Assembly (NCBI GenBank): GCA_000690595.2
Contig: JHUT02000016.1
Coordinates: 1-46,264 of the forward strand
Origin: Natrinema mahii
GTDB lineage: Archaea; Halobacteriota; Halobacteria; Halobacteriales; Natrialbaceae
Length of the DNA stretch: 46,264 nt
Reading direction: 5' to 3'
Shown: positions 1-7,524 of the stretch, piece after piece
How the letters are laid out: every line of letters starts with the position of its first letter
Position numbering within the stretch: the first letter of the stretch is position 1
Made by a program: the position numbers and the translations under genes
The notes under the pieces: generated by a model
What the model saw: only the letters and a program-made list of their open reading frames with translations
Database searches by the model: none
What the model was told of the DNA's origin: nothing

Positions 1-912
1 ATGCTTTGTGAGGTACTGAGCCTCTATTCGAATAAGCATTCGTTCAGCACTCCGGTTATCTGGTGAATTAACCGGATGCATGACTGAATCACGTTTCTCC
101 TTTAAGTAATCTAAATTAGACAGTACTGCCGGCCGTTCCTCTTTATCGTATTTGTCCTCGAGTTCACCGATAACTTGACCCCAAGTCCGCGCTTCGATCT
201 CTCGCCCAGTTGTATGTTCATACCATACTCTCAGACAATCTTCAACTGCTCTCAGAGATAACATCACGCTTGCAGTTGATATTCCATGTATTATGCACAT
301 ACATGATTCCCTAAAGTCATTCTTTGTCCGGCTATTTAACCATCCCCACACCTCCTCTTCGAAAAACTCACTGGGGTTCTCCACTATATGTTCTAAATCA
401 AGTATACCGTCATACGATATTTCAATAATTTCTCTATTGCGTAGTTCGTCCTGTACATCCCCCATCCAATCTGAAATACAGCTTATGAGCTTGACTCCGT
501 CCACCTGATCCAAATATTCATCAGTATATTCATATCTCTGTATAAGATTGGCCCGAACCTCTGCCACTTCATCAACGATACCTTCAATATTAGTCTGATG
601 TAGTCGTATATTTAAATTCATCAACCTCTTTGCTATGTGGCCTACGTCTTTATCGAATTCACTAGGATGAAAACGACGGAGTTCTGCGGCGGAAGAATAG
701 TCCTTAGATAAAGCATAGTCCACTTCTTGTAGTAAAGTTGCCAATGTCATTCCCAACTTGTAGTACACGGATGCATTGAGATCCGGTAGTTGTGGAATGT
801 TTTCGATCCTATTTTCCAGCGTAGCACTATCCGGCATTTCATCAGTTGGGATCTCAGCAAAAAGATCCATCTCAGAAAGTACGTTTTGAGTTGTAAGTGG
901 CTTTTTCTCCAT
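1..912 (-). CDS. HEPN-domain (DUF4145-like) protein, 3' end beyond the window
   Basis: The reading frame starts at the ATG at 912 and stays open for 304 codons to the left edge, so the C-terminus is missing. The protein is helical and acidic. Near residues 274-279 it has R-D-S-V-M-H, an RX4H motif of the HEPN type, after a stretch that begins LRAVEDCLRVWYEH. This order (helix, loop, RX4H) resembles DUF4145/HEPN proteins, which in other systems are RNases or accessory proteins of toxin and defence loci. The function here is not known. The gene is much richer in A and T than its neighbours and uses codons such as TTA, ATA and AGA, which suggests recent transfer. Its promoter would lie in the AT-rich DNA between 913 and 1020. 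Confidence 0.75.
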   Translation of the reverse strand, partial: MEKKPLTTQNVLSEMDLFAEIPTDEMPDSATLENRIENIPQLPDLNASVYYKLGMTLATLLQEVDYALSKDYSSAAELRRFHPSEFDKDVGHIAKRLMNLNIRLHQTNIEGIVDEVAEVRANLIQRYEYTDEYLDQVDGVKLISCISDWMGDVQDELRNREIIEISYDGILDLEHIVENPSEFFEEEVWGWLNSRTKNDFRESCMCIIHGISTASVMLSLRAVEDCLRVWYEHTTGREIEARTWGQVIGELEDKYDKEERPAVLSNLDYLKEKRDSVMHPVNSPDNRSAERMLIRIEAQYLTKH

Positions 913-1102
913 ACGATTAGACGATAGTGACCCACAATCAATCTTATTACTGTTCTATAATTGGGATTCACAATTGTGGCGGTATGCCAGTTAGATAGCG
1001 CGCGTCACACATTTATATAGACCTCCGCTGGTTCATATCGTTCGCCCATCGGTCGCGACGCTCTCGATTGGGAGCGAGCAGTGAATGGTGGGCCAGCGTT
1101 CA

Positions 1103-1176
1103 CTATATTATAGGGGGGTGGCTAAACATTTACACTTGGATATCGCGACGCTGTCGTGCGATTATCGGTTCGGTAG
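1103..1176. repeat. Possible decayed copy of the palindromic MITE
   Basis: The stretch begins CTATATTATA and has a core, TATCGCGACGCTGTCGTGCG, close to the core of the intact MITE copies at 25242 and 1504. The left half can be matched loosely (ATTTACACTTGG against ATTCACACACTG). The right arm is not recognisable. The call rests on eye alignment only. Confidence 0.3.
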
Positions 1177-1242
1177 TGTTCAAGAGATCACACCAACGGA
1201 CTCTCACTGTTTCAATTGGAAAGACAAGATTCAGTAGATGTT

Positions 1243-1482
1243 ATGCCAAGGCGGGTTGCCACCCGCTGCATGGCGCTGAACAAACTCCGGAAACTGGACA
1301 AGAATTCGGCCGGCGTGACGCTCCCAAAAGGAAATCTCCGACTCGAGGGCCTTCTCGACGAAAAGAGCGACCTCGAGGGAGAACATCACGTCCATATCCG
1401 CCACATCGACGACGGGGAGTGGTCGATCAAGCTCGTCGAGGAGATCGACGATCAATCGAAGCCGCCGGAACAGGGTATTTGA
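1243..1482 (+). CDS. Small AbrB-like (swapped-hairpin) protein
   Basis: This encodes 79 residues from the ATG at 1243; the ATG at 1270 gives a 70-residue form beginning MALNKLRKLD that fits the family core equally well. The core KLRKLDKNSAGVTLPK followed by LRLEGLLDE and a C-terminal DGEWSIKLVEE resembles small haloarchaeal AbrB/MazE-like proteins, which bind DNA as dimers and act as regulators or antitoxins. No toxin partner is seen beside it. A MITE starts 22 bp after its stop. The exact role is unknown. Confidence 0.6.
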   Translation: MPRRVATRCMALNKLRKLDKNSAGVTLPKGNLRLEGLLDEKSDLEGEHHVHIRHIDDGEWSIKLVEEIDDQSKPPEQGI

Positions 1483-1503
1483 ATCCGACCCTCGGGGTGT
1501 TCG

Positions 1504-1589
1504 CTATAGTAGCCACTGAAACGATTCACACACTGATCGCAACGCTATCGTGCGAGCAGGTATGCAATGACTGTCAGCGGCTACTATAG
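1504..1589. mobile_element. Palindromic MITE, copy A (86 bp)
   Basis: The element starts CTATAGTAGCC and ends GGCTACTATAG, so the ends are perfect inverted repeats of 11 bp. The inner halves also pair, so the whole element can fold into one hairpin. It has no coding capacity. Related copies lie at 10979, 25242 and 45894. The reading frame after it (1592-1714) looks like the cut-off end of a gene. Confidence 0.85.
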
Positions 1590-1591
1590 TA

Positions 1592-1714
1592 GAGGCGAGG
1601 CAGAACATCGACACTGCCCGTGGCGAGATCAATCCAGAGACGATCACGACGGTAGCAAATACCTCAGTGGTCGGAGTGAGATATCGGACCGCAATCGATA
1701 GCAAGGACCGCTAA
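1592..1714 (+). pseudogene. 3' remnant of an unidentified gene next to MITE copy A
   Basis: One frame reads 40 residues beginning EARQNIDTARGEINPETITT and ending IDSKDR before TAA at 1712-1714. Codon choice looks like real coding sequence, but there is no start codon and the frame begins at the edge of the MITE. I read it as the end of a gene cut by the insertion or by a deletion. The family is not recognised. Confidence 0.4.
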
Positions 1715-1918
1715 TTGTACCTGCGAGGTTTTCGTAGGCGAAGCATTTAGGTTGTAAGCGTTGTAAGGATTGCACACGAGCTCTGAATAATGACGTACGG
1801 GTGGCGTCGGACGTCAAAAACGGTGTTCGTCCCTCTCCCCGGATAACAGGTTCACCGGATAATGGGTTCACGCCTGCTAAAACGGGGACGAATTCACTGT
1901 CAAAAATCACGTAACACC

Positions 1919-2116
1919 ATGTCGAACGCAAACAAGCGAATTCCTGTCACGGAGGAACGATGGAAGGAATTGAACGAACTGAAAGAAGCAGGCGAAACGT
2001 ACGACGACCTACTTGCGGAGTTGATACAGGACCATCAACGGTACGAACTCGCCGAACGAACACGCGAGGTTCGCGATGCCGACAGCGAGGAGTTGACGTC
2101 GCTTGATGAGTTATGA
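1919..2116 (+). CDS. RelB-like antitoxin
   Basis: This encodes a 65-residue acidic, helical protein from the ATG at 1919. It begins MSNANKRIPVTEERWKELNE, the ribbon-helix-helix style N-terminus seen in haloarchaeal antitoxins paired with RelE (DUF7557-like), and ends with charged helix that would wrap the toxin. Its stop overlaps the start of the next gene by 11 bp, so the two are translationally coupled. The expected role is to neutralise the RelE-like product and repress the pair. The earlier in-frame ATG at 1862 lacks family-like sequence and was not chosen. Confidence 0.75.
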   Translation: MSNANKRIPVTEERWKELNELKEAGETYDDLLAELIQDHQRYELAERTREVRDADSEELTSLDEL

Positions 2117-2399
2117 CGTTTTGCTCGCGGACGAAGCTCGCGAGTACGTTGATGCCCTTGACCAGAAGAGTACGCGGATTGTAAAAGAAAACCTGCGGAA
2201 GTTGGAAGCCGATCCGTATCCCCGACCCAGATCTGGCTCTGGTGACAAGGAGAAGATCGTGGTTGATGGAGAAGCGGTTTATCGGCTCCACATCGGCCGG
2301 ACTCATACCGCATTCTACACCATTCTTGATCACGAGGAAGAAGTCCGTGTGATTGAGGTTTTGGACATTGACGACGCACACAAACGGTACGGCTTTTAA
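2106..2399 (+). CDS. RelE/ParE-family toxin
   Basis: This encodes 97 residues from the ATG at 2106, overlapping the antitoxin stop. It has the RelE plan: a start with strand and helix (SYDVLLADEAREYVDALD), a helix with RIVKENLRKLEADPYPRP, then the strands VYRLHIGRTHTAFYTI and VRVIEVLDIDDAHKRY. RelE toxins cleave mRNA on the ribosome; ParE relatives block gyrase. The HIGRTHTAFY strand and the C-terminal KRYGF fit the RelE mRNA-interferase side. With the preceding gene it forms a complete type II toxin-antitoxin pair, a common plasmid-stabilising module. Confidence 0.82.
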   Translation: MSYDVLLADEAREYVDALDQKSTRIVKENLRKLEADPYPRPRSGSGDKEKIVVDGEAVYRLHIGRTHTAFYTILDHEEEVRVIEVLDIDDAHKRYGF

Positions 2400-2465
2400 C
2401 CAATTATCGTAGCCTCTTCATTCTAGACTGTACTTGCTCGAGCTTCTGAATTTCCCCGTCTAACA

Positions 2466-2601
2466 CTACTCAAGGTCGTCTTTTTCCAGTTCAGCCGCGA
2501 GATAGGTCTAGCCCCTATTCGTGATCTGATATCGACCATCTGCAATTTGGTCGGTCTCGAATAGACACGGTCACCTGTTAGTACTCTCGTGAGAGATATC
2601 A
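2466..2601 (-). pseudogene. Remnant of a haloarchaeal winged-helix regulator
   Basis: On the minus strand one frame reads ETDQIADGRYQITNRG, a stop, then TYLAAELEKDDLE and a stop. This is the wing and C-terminal end of small haloarchaeal winged-helix regulators (pattern DGRYRIT.RG..YLAGELDA.DLE). In-frame stops at the RG position and further upstream, and the lack of a start and recognition helix, mark it as dead. Confidence 0.5.
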
Positions 2602-2956
2602 TTCCCATCAATGAGTCACGATACCGTGTTTCAGAAGCATAATTTCGTGACTAAATTTGAGTTATCAGGGTGTTGGGAGGGGAGTCCCGGAAGTCAGATA
2701 GACCCGCCGCTGCTCGGTCGGGTCCTCAGTGAAAATGCGGACCCGGTGTTAGGGCCACCGCCCCGCCTGGCTTCCGTATTCCAGGTACGGCAGGGATGTC
2801 ACGTGTGGCTGTCCGTGATCAGCAAGATTCGAGATAGAACCCGTTAATAGCACGCAATAGAAGGAATTATATTGATCATACTACGATATAAATATATCCG
2901 CCTGGCGTTGTCGTTCTCCCAGATGGGTCGTCACCCGGGTCGGTTGTAGTGAACGC
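2602..2956. other. Non-coding stretch before the 1425-residue gene
   Basis: I see no convincing gene here. A 78-codon open frame at 2611-2847 lacks family features and is rich in proline and arginine in a way typical of non-coding frames. The AT-rich end (about 2865-2900, with ATATTGATCAT and ATATAAATATAT) is a good candidate promoter for the gene starting at 2957. Confidence 0.4.
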
Positions 2957-5900
2957 ATGGTATCTTCGATACAGGAAGTCAGACCTGACGAACTGATAGA
3001 TGTCCTCGAGCCGGGTGACGTGACCCTCGTTCTCGGTGCTCCCGGCGTCGGACAGTCACAGCACCTGCGGTCACTCGGCGAGGTGGTCACCCAACTGTCC
3101 CAAACAACCGCCGTCGACGACCAGGAACTCGTGATCGTCGAGGACTTCGTGTCCGCGGTGTTCGACCTCGAGGACGATGTTGTGGGGACCTACAGTGCCG
3201 AGTACGGCGAGAAGTCGCTGTTTTCCAGATCGGGCGGTGCAGCGCTTGTCACCCGTCCACGGAGCTTCGACTGGCTTTGCCAGAGCGCTCATGGCGTCTC
3301 CGGACGGTTCATCGAGACTGTCGACACCGTCCTGCTGGTCCGAACACCGCCGACTGGGGCCACAGCCGCGATCGACGATGTTCGGCAGCGTCTCAACAAA
3401 CGGAGTCCGGGCGGACTGCGAGACGACAAGCGAGAGGCAGTGCTGGAGTGGGCCAGGTATCCGCCATACTACTTCGACACCCCGGAGCTGCAGGAGAGGC
3501 TGGGATGGTACGATGCGACGGTCACGCCCGCAGCGTTTCTTTCCCGCTCGAAATACGACGCGACGGAGCTACTCCTGCCTGGCGACGTCAGGCAAGCGTT
3601 CGGAGACCGTGACGTCTCGGTCGGACCGTTCAGCGAGGAGGTCGCGGACGTTGTCTCGCGACTCGTCCCGACCGGTGGTCTCCCCAGTCGAACTCCGACC
3701 GAACGTTCGCCAGCGGCCCTCGCTGCGGGAGCGTTGGTCGCCGTCGAACTCGCCGAGGATGCAGACTGGTCTCGACCCCTCGTTCGGGCTCGCCCACTCC
3801 CCACAACCGCCGAGGCACTGGAAATCGCCCTGGATCTCCCGCCCGGAACGATCGAGTCTCTCCACGTGTTCGCCACCGATCCCGCTCGAGCAGTGATCCG
3901 CGATCGGCTCTCCGACGCCGACGAGGACGCAGTCGTCGACGTGGCACGTGGCGTGATCGGAGAAGCGGTGGACGCGCTCCAATCGGTGGCCCCAGCGCTG
4001 GAAACGATGTCGATGGGGCCTGAGACGTACGGCTCGTCGCCACTCGTCGGTGCCTGGCACTGGGACGGACCACAAGCGTTACACGATTCCGCAGCCGAGC
4101 GCGAGCTCCCGGAACTGATCCAGAAGCCGGACGGAACCGACGACGAGGCGGGGTCGGACTGGCGGGCGTTCGTCGACGAAGCGGCGTTTCTCGACGCGCT
4201 CGACGGGGGCCTCGTGGTTCTTTCCGGTCCTAAAGCGAGCGGGAAGCGACGGGTGGCCGCATCCCTCACATCGGAACTCACCGACTGGGGAACGACCGTT
4301 CGACTACCCGCTCTCACACACCCTGACCACGTTCGGACGGGAATCGAGGCAACGCCGAACGCGATCGTCGTCGCAACGTACGGTGCCGAGCCGGCGAGTG
4401 TCGACAGCGACGACGGCGTTCGAGCGGTCCCCGAGTGGGTCGACGACGGGCGCTGTGCGGGTGCACTGCTCATCTGTGACGACAGCAACCGCGAGCGACT
4501 CGACGACGTCGCCGAACGGGCTGGCTGTGACGAACTGGACGCCTGGACCGACCGCGTCGAGTTCTCGCTCGACGACCCGACCGCCAATATCGACCGAGAG
4601 CCGGCGACCGTCGCTCGCGACCTGCTCGATGCGATCGGCTGGAACGAGAGCCAGTCGCCGTCTCGTCGGTCAGTCGACGTCGAGTCCGTCACGGGTCAGA
4701 GCACACTGGCGGCGATTGCAGGTGTTCCGGATCACGCCCTCGACGGCGAGTTCGTCGGGACGGTCGTTGCCGAGGCCGTCGACGTCATCTCGACGACGCA
4801 CGGGCCAGCCGCGGCCGAGCAGTGGCTCTCGTTCATCGACGACCTCGTGGCGGACGTCGGGCGAAATCGAACCGCCGACTCCGACGAGTCCCTCCTGTAC
4901 CGTGGTGCGGTCTACGAGACAGCGATCGCAGCCGTCGCACGAGCGAACCCGAGAACCGACGAGTGGGTCCACGCGGTCGCGCGTGGCGTGCTCGAGGTCA
5001 CGAACGAAACCGCCGCCCCGCACGGACGGGAGTCGGTCGGTGGCGACCTCGAACCGTTTGCCACCGCCTTCACGGGCGCACTGGCGCGGCTCGCACAGCC
5101 CCCGGACGGCTCGAGGATGAACCACGGTGCGATCGAGTGTGTCGACCAGGCACTCCACGATATGGTCGCGGATGACGGGTGGCAGTTTCCGCTCCACTTC
5201 GTTTACGGGGGTGCAGTCGGCCGAATCGTTCGACGGGCTGACGATCCGACGGCGGCGAACGGCGGCATCACCACCATCGTCTCCCGTGTTCGACAGCATG
5301 CAATGAGCCCCAACGATCACTACACGATGGGCGTCCTCGGGAGCAGTTTCGCGTCTATGCTCGGGGCAGTCGCAGGCATCGAGTGTGCACCCGAGGAACT
5401 GTCGGCCTGGGTAGCCGATATCGAGTCCCGTGCCAGGGAGGCAGTCCAGATCATCATCGATCCGGAAGTTCAACGGATGATGCTCACGGAGTTCTACGTC
5501 GCAGGGATCGGTCTGTGGCTGTTCGAGCACGGCTGTCCGGACGAGGAGGTCGGCCCCTTCCTCGACGCCGTCGGCCGAAGCATGTGCCACACGGCGACAG
5601 CGTCCGATCTCGACGACGATCCCGAGACGTTCGTCCTCGAGGGGTACGGTCACGCCGTTCGGACGATCGTCCAAACGGGCGATCTCGACCGAGCGGAACT
5701 GTTGTTTTCGACGAGTCACCGGCTCGTCGATACGATCGCGGAGTCCGGACAGTTCGAGTCGGAACGGCAACTCCGGGCTGCCCTGCACGCGAAAGCGCTG
5801 GCCTCCTTTGGCGACGTCGAGCAGGACGATCCCGACGCGGTCAGCAGGTACCCGTACGGGATGGACACGATCCCGTTCGGTGACTCCCTCGGCTTCGAGG

Positions 5901-7234
5901 ACTGGATGGAGCGATACGACGCCGCAGTGATGCGAGGGAGTGTGGTGGACGCATCCACCGAGGAGCGAACACAATATTTGACTGATATCTACCGTGATGC
6001 GCTCTCGACACATGTCCAGGGCTTCGACGCCGATTCGGACGATGGAGTGACGCCACGCGAGGAACACACCTGGTACGCCGGCCTCACGGAGCGGATCCAG
6101 GCACGGGCGACTACGACTGATTCCGTCGACGATCCGATGCAGTTCCTCGCAGACGTGTACGGCGGTGCAGCGATCAGGTGGGCAACTGACGGGAACTCGA
6201 GTCGCACTCAGGAGTGGATCACGGTGCTCGTCCAGTCACTACGGACCAGTCGCGAGTCCATCGACGGGTCTGACACGGTAGACTGGTTCGACGCGTTCGC
6301 GTCGACCGACGCCGAGATCCTGGCGGCAGTGGTGACGCGGACGGACGTCGGTGAACGGACACACGAACGGTTGGTCGAGGCGGTGCTATCCCAAATTCAG
6401 GCGGCTGCGACAGCGCCGGACACTCCACCGCACCCGGTCACGTACGTGGCCTCGGTGTTCGGTGGTGCACTCGCACTCATCGCCGACACCGAGCCCGCGG
6501 AACACCGATTCGGGGTGACCGAAGTCCTGGCAGTCCTCGACGAAGCGCTCTCGCTCGACTGGATCGAACGCGAGCGAGCAGACGTCTTCGAGCGACTATA
6601 CGCCGAGGCGCTCACGAGGGTCGGTCGAACCGACACCGACGTCTCGGAGACGACGGAGTGGCTCGAGATCGTCACCGCGAGAATCGAAGCGACCGCGGCG
6701 AGAGAAGCGTCGGAGCGTCCAGCCGATTTCGTCGCCGCCGTGTACGTTCGAGCCCTCTTCGACGCAGCCCAGAACGGTGGCGACGAGTGGCGGCGACGAC
6801 TCGAGTCGACGCTCCGAGAGTACGCGACCGGAGCGTCCGTCGACGATCCGGCGACGTTCCTCGAAGGCATCTACGCCGACGTGATCGTAGAGGGGGCAAC
6901 GAGACACGGCTCCGGAAGACGGATCGAAGCGTGCATCGACGCCGTCAGCGAGTCGCTCCAGGCCGCGAGCGACGCGGATCTGCTCCGCTCCGACGGCGCT
7001 CTGGAACGAACGGTTTCGCGAGCCGCCGACACGCTGTCGTCGGCTGACGTCGAACCCCCCGGCGATTACGTGATCCGCGTCGACCGCGGACTCCGGAGAA
7101 CGGGTTACGAGGCCCTCGCAAACGACCTCTTCGATCTCGAGGGGGGCGACGACCACGACGACCTCGACGGCGAACCGATCTCGAATACGGGCGGAGGATC
7201 CGGCAGTAGCCCACCAGAACGGGAGGATCGGTGA
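2957..7234 (+). CDS. Giant acidic protein with two degenerate P-loop modules and helical repeats
   Basis: This encodes 1425 residues. Module 1 has GAPGVGQS at residues 27-34, a Walker A-like loop with Q in place of the catalytic lysine, and ELVIVEDF as a possible Walker B. Module 2 has GPKASGKR at 424-431, with the lysine but R where S/T is usual, and ALLICDD later as a Walker B candidate. After about residue 600 the protein is helical. A recurring pattern of D/E-x-P-x-x-F/Y-V/L-x-x-V/I-Y/F occurs near residues 1058, 1158, 1253 and 1296. No signal peptide or membrane segment is seen, so it is probably cytoplasmic. The layout recalls STAND-type NTPases with a sensor array, but no known family is recognised and the P-loops may be inactive. 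It stands alone, with about 290 bp of empty DNA downstream. Confidence 0.8.
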   Translation: MVSSIQEVRPDELIDVLEPGDVTLVLGAPGVGQSQHLRSLGEVVTQLSQTTAVDDQELVIVEDFVSAVFDLEDDVVGTYSAEYGEKSLFSRSGGAALVTRPRSFDWLCQSAHGVSGRFIETVDTVLLVRTPPTGATAAIDDVRQRLNKRSPGGLRDDKREAVLEWARYPPYYFDTPELQERLGWYDATVTPAAFLSRSKYDATELLLPGDVRQAFGDRDVSVGPFSEEVADVVSRLVPTGGLPSRTPTERSPAALAAGALVAVELAEDADWSRPLVRARPLPTTAEALEIALDLPPGTIESLHVFATDPARAVIRDRLSDADEDAVVDVARGVIGEAVDALQSVAPALETMSMGPETYGSSPLVGAWHWDGPQALHDSAAERELPELIQKPDGTDDEAGSDWRAFVDEAAFLDALDGGLVVLSGPKASGKRRVAASLTSELTDWGTTVRLPALTHPDHVRTGIEATPNAIVVATYGAEPASVDSDDGVRAVPEWVDDGRCAGALLICDDSNRERLDDVAERAGCDELDAWTDRVEFSLDDPTANIDREPATVARDLLDAIGWNESQSPSRRSVDVESVTGQSTLAAIAGVPDHALDGEFVGTVVAEAVDVISTTHGPAAAEQWLSFIDDLVADVGRNRTADSDESLLYRGAVYETAIAAVARANPRTDEWVHAVARGVLEVTNETAAPHGRESVGGDLEPFATAFTGALARLAQPPDGSRMNHGAIECVDQALHDMVADDGWQFPLHFVYGGAVGRIVRRADDPTAANGGITTIVSRVRQHAMSPNDHYTMGVLGSSFASMLGAVAGIECAPEELSAWVADIESRAREAVQIIIDPEVQRMMLTEFYVAGIGLWLFEHGCPDEEVGPFLDAVGRSMCHTATASDLDDDPETFVLEGYGHAVRTIVQTGDLDRAELLFSTSHRLVDTIAESGQFESERQLRAALHAKALASFGDVEQDDPDAVSRYPYGMDTIPFGDSLGFEDWMERYDAAVMRGSVVDASTEERTQYLTDIYRDALSTHVQGFDADSDDGVTPREEHTWYAGLTERIQARATTTDSVDDPMQFLADVYGGAAIRWATDGNSSRTQEWITVLVQSLRTSRESIDGSDTVDWFDAFASTDAEILAAVVTRTDVGERTHERLVEAVLSQIQAAATAPDTPPHPVTYVASVFGGALALIADTEPAEHRFGVTEVLAVLDEALSLDWIERERADVFERLYAEALTRVGRTDTDVSETTEWLEIVTARIEATAAREASERPADFVAAVYVRALFDAAQNGGDEWRRRLESTLREYATGASVDDPATFLEGIYADVIVEGATRHGSGRRIEACIDAVSESLQAASDADLLRSDGALERTVSRAADTLSSADVEPPGDYVIRVDRGLRRTGYEALANDLFDLEGGDDHDDLDGEPISNTGGGSGSSPPEREDR

Positions 7235-7524
7235 GTGGCGTGGTCTCGATGAGTGCTGCCAGTCGCTGGTTCGGTGCCTTGCGTTCGCGCTCTCGTTCGC
7301 CCTTACTGAGAGTTTGCTAAGTGGACTGAGAGTGACTCCTGGGACTACCGGACCGTAGACGATCACAGTATCGTCCCACGCTCGGGCAGCCACCGCCTGC
7401 CACCAGGATTGGGGTGTTCGGACGCTGGCCGCTGGTCGGCGTTTCTCCGGGGGGCGAAATCACGCGGCTACTATCGGTCGATTGCTACCGAGTACCGACT
7501 CGAGCACCCGACTCCGAAGTCGGC

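Noticed and set aside
293-508. Plus-strand open frame of 71 codons
   Set aside because: It lies opposite the HEPN frame, which is open for 304 codons with a recognisable motif; this one is serine-rich shadow sequence.
1068-1589. Plus-strand frame of 173 codons
   Set aside because: It overlaps the AbrB-like gene in another frame, is arginine- and proline-rich and runs into the MITE.
2611-2847. Plus-strand frame of 78 codons as a gene
   Set aside because: No family pattern, no promoter or ribosome site, and composition unlike neighbouring proteins.
3469-4692. Long minus-strand frame inside the 1425-residue gene
   Set aside because: Serine- and arginine-rich antisense frame, a known effect of GC-rich haloarchaeal genes.
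4670-6067. Another long minus-strand frame of 465 codons in the same gene
   Set aside because: Antisense shadow; the plus strand has coherent acidic protein with repeats.
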